A stretch of DNA of 64,000 bases from Streptomyces sp. 71268 (lineage in GTDB: Bacteria > Actinomycetota > Actinomycetes > Streptomycetales > Streptomycetaceae). Under the pieces are notes generated by a model. That model ran no database searches. It worked only from the letters and a program-made list of their open reading frames with translations, and was not told the origin of the DNA. The stretch is taken from NCBI RefSeq assembly GCF_029392895.1, contig NZ_CP114200.1, positions 4,929,001 through 4,993,000 of the forward strand, written 5' to 3'. Shown piece after piece: positions 62,391-64,000 of the stretch. The position numbers were made by a program, and so were the translations under genes. Each line of letters opens with the position of its first letter. Within the stretch, counting starts at the first letter, position 1.

Positions 62391-62872
62391 GACATCGTCT
62401 ACCCCATGAGGACGCCGTACGCGACTTTCCGCCGCTTCTCCGCCGTGTTTCCCTCACATCCGTGTCGCCGCACCCCCACCTCCCGGGCCCCGTCGCGGGC
62501 GAGTTCCGCGATCTTCGTCGGCGGCCGGATGGCGGCCGGGTGACCGGGTACGTGACATCGGTTGGGCCACCTCGCGCCGGGCGTCGGGGCGGCGCGCGGG
62601 GGCGGCCGGCGGGGTCCCGGGGCGGCGCGCGCACCCCGTGGGGACGAGGCGGGGTGGGGATGGCGCGGTCCGACAAGGTAGCGTGCCTTACGCGCCACTG
62701 GCGGTCGTTCTTGGCCACGCACCGGGTCAGCATCCCGCAGAATGGGACGTAACCGGCGCGTCCGAGGCCGTTCGGGCGCGGACGTCGACGCGGTCCACAG
62801 GTCCGCTCCGTCCGCTGTCCCGGCTGCTTGGCCGGCGCGCTCGTGAGACGGCGTAGGAGAGAATCGATTCTT
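62391..62872. other. 482-bp divergent promoter region; no gene recognised
   Basis: Lies between the MFS gene and the DUF3027 gene. A GGTAGCGTGCCTTACGCG stretch near 62677 and GGAGAGAATCG before the downstream start are the only features of note. Confidence 0.4.
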
Positions 62873-63901
62873 GTGAGTGCTGCGATGCGAAGCCGTACCC
62901 CGGACCGCTTGTGCGCCGAGGCGGTCGATCTTGCCCGTGCGGCGGCCGAGGAGGCGGCGTTCCCGGGCCCCGTCGGCGAACACGTCGCCCTCGCGGCCGA
63001 CGGGGACCGTGTGGTCACCCACTTCTTCGAGTGCGCGGAACCCGGTTACCGGGGCTGGCGCTGGGCGGTGACCGTCGCCCGCGCCTCCCGCGCCAAGGTC
63101 GTCACGCTCGACGAGACGGTGCTGCTGCCCGGCCCCGAGGCGCTGCTGGCGCCGGAGTGGGTGCCCTGGAGCGAGCGACTGCGCCCGGGCGACATGGGCC
63201 CCGGCGACCTGCTCCCCACCGAGGCGGACGACCTGCGCCTGGAGCCGGGCTTCACCGGCGAGGACGCCCCGCCGCCCAACTCCGTCCTGGCGGACGAGGG
63301 CTCGCCCGTGCGCGCGGTCGCCGACGGCCCCGACGGTGCGGGGCGGCGCGCTCCGCTCTCCGGCGAGCTGGCCCAGCTCGCGGACACCGAGGACGCCGAC
63401 GTCACGCCCGGCTCCCCGGCCACCCAGCCGGCGCCCGTGGCCGGCGCCCCGGCCACCGCCGCCGACGGCTCCGAGCTGCCCGTGGTCGGCACGATCGCGG
63501 GCGTGGCCCAGGAGCTGGGCCTCGGGCGCGCCCGGGTGCTCTCGCGGTACGGGCTGCACGTGGCGGCCGACCGCTGGGACGAGGCGTACGGGGCGAAGAC
63601 CCCGATGGCGCAGGCGGCCCCGGCCTCCTGCATGACCTGCGGGTTCCTGGTGCCGCTGACGGGATCGCTGCGGCAGGCGTTCGGGGTGTGCGCTAACGAG
63701 TTCAGCCCCGCCGACGGCCGCGTGGTCTCCCTCAGCTACGGCTGTGGTGGCCACTCCGAGGCCGCCGTCATGCCCAAGCCGCCGCGCCCGGCCCCGCCCG
63801 TCATCGACGAGACGGTGGTCGACCCGCTGACCCTGCGCCCCGACCGTACGGGCGGCTCCGTGGAGCCCGACGGCCCGGCCGAGGAACTCGGCCACTCCTG
63901 A
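62873..63901 (+). CDS. DUF3027 family protein
   Basis: 342 residues from the GTG at 62873 (GGAGAG upstream); an ATG at 62885 is possible. The N-terminal half is RLCAEAVDLARAAAEEAAF, FFECAEPGYRGWRWAVTVARA and VLLPGPEALLAPEWVPWSERL. The second half has SCMTCGFLVPLTGSLRQAFGVCANEFSPADG with a CxxC and later CGGHSEA, suggesting zinc binding. This family is conserved in Streptomyces next to cold-shock and mqn genes. Function unknown. Confidence 0.87.
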   Translation: MSAAMRSRTPDRLCAEAVDLARAAAEEAAFPGPVGEHVALAADGDRVVTHFFECAEPGYRGWRWAVTVARASRAKVVTLDETVLLPGPEALLAPEWVPWSERLRPGDMGPGDLLPTEADDLRLEPGFTGEDAPPPNSVLADEGSPVRAVADGPDGAGRRAPLSGELAQLADTEDADVTPGSPATQPAPVAGAPATAADGSELPVVGTIAGVAQELGLGRARVLSRYGLHVAADRWDEAYGAKTPMAQAAPASCMTCGFLVPLTGSLRQAFGVCANEFSPADGRVVSLSYGCGGHSEAAVMPKPPRPAPPVIDETVVDPLTLRPDRTGGSVEPDGPAEELGHS

Positions 63902-64000
63902 CGGGTCACTCCTGACCCCTCCGCCCCACCACAAAACCGTGCCCGCGCACGCCTGAGCCGCCCCGCCCCGCGGCGGCGACCCCAGGCGCGCGCCGGCCCC

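Noticed and set aside
62462-62752. A 96-codon plus-strand frame in the MFS-DUF3027 gap
   Set aside because: No ribosome site, Arg/Gly/Pro-rich random composition, and no recognisable feature.

Overview
High-GC DNA (GTG starts common, GGAGG-type ribosome sites, strong wobble G/C bias) with a gene order that matches, as far as I recall it, the conserved core of a Streptomyces chromosome (the S. coelicolor SCO4282 to SCO4330 neighbourhood): nagKA, otsBA, a threonine-synthase-like gene, a cold-shock gene, groEL2, murQ, a HelD-type helicase, an XPB helicase, and the futalosine menaquinone genes mqnB/mqnD. I infer a Streptomyces or close relative; the species cannot be told from this window.

Layout. 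1-8.1 kb: amino-sugar and sugar-phosphate catabolism. A 5'-truncated carbohydrate-binding membrane protein is followed by a class II aldolase and a PfkB kinase, then nagA and nagK (translationally coupled), then a divergent Tat-lipoprotein sugar-binding protein. Two DasR-type (dre) sites lie in the divergent promoter region. 8.2-12 kb: compatible solutes (otsB, otsA, glucosyl-3-phosphoglycerate synthase). 12-14.1 kb: a SAM riboswitch, a threonine-synthase-family enzyme and a ThiS/MoaD-like sulfur carrier, which together point to methionine or homocysteine synthesis. 14.1-17.1 kb: cold-shock protein and GroEL, the latter under tandem CIRCE operators. 17.2-23.4 kb: murQ with its RpiR-type regulator (two palindromic operators), small conserved genes, an MFS efflux pump, an HD-domain protein and CutC.

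23.5-30 kb: accessory. A frameshifted GNAT acetyltransferase lies beside an overlapping four-gene polymorphic-toxin operon: SseB-like protein, WXG100/ESX-like protein, a 1548-residue Rhs/YD-repeat protein with a barnase-type ribonuclease tip, and a barstar immunity protein. 30-38.3 kb: HelD-like ATPase, XPB helicase, and a large XPB-associated protein.

38.3-45.6 kb: an accessory island holding two type I-E-like CRISPR arrays in the same orientation with homologous leaders and no cas genes. Between and around them are two XRE/TPR-like regulators, a pterin-4a-carbinolamine dehydratase, a three-gene operon of small unknown proteins (two of them apparent paralogues) and two paralogous SLOG-like (DprA/LOG-type Rossmann) proteins that flank the second array.

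45.8-64 kb: core genes again. These are a HAAS-domain membrane protein, a siderophore ABC importer with an iron box, a HAD phosphatase, a second cold-shock protein, a TetR regulator, a secreted neutral ceramidase, mqnD/mqnB, a DUF2771 lipoprotein, an MFS transporter with a histidine-rich loop, and a DUF3027 protein. I saw no tRNA, rRNA or insertion sequence.
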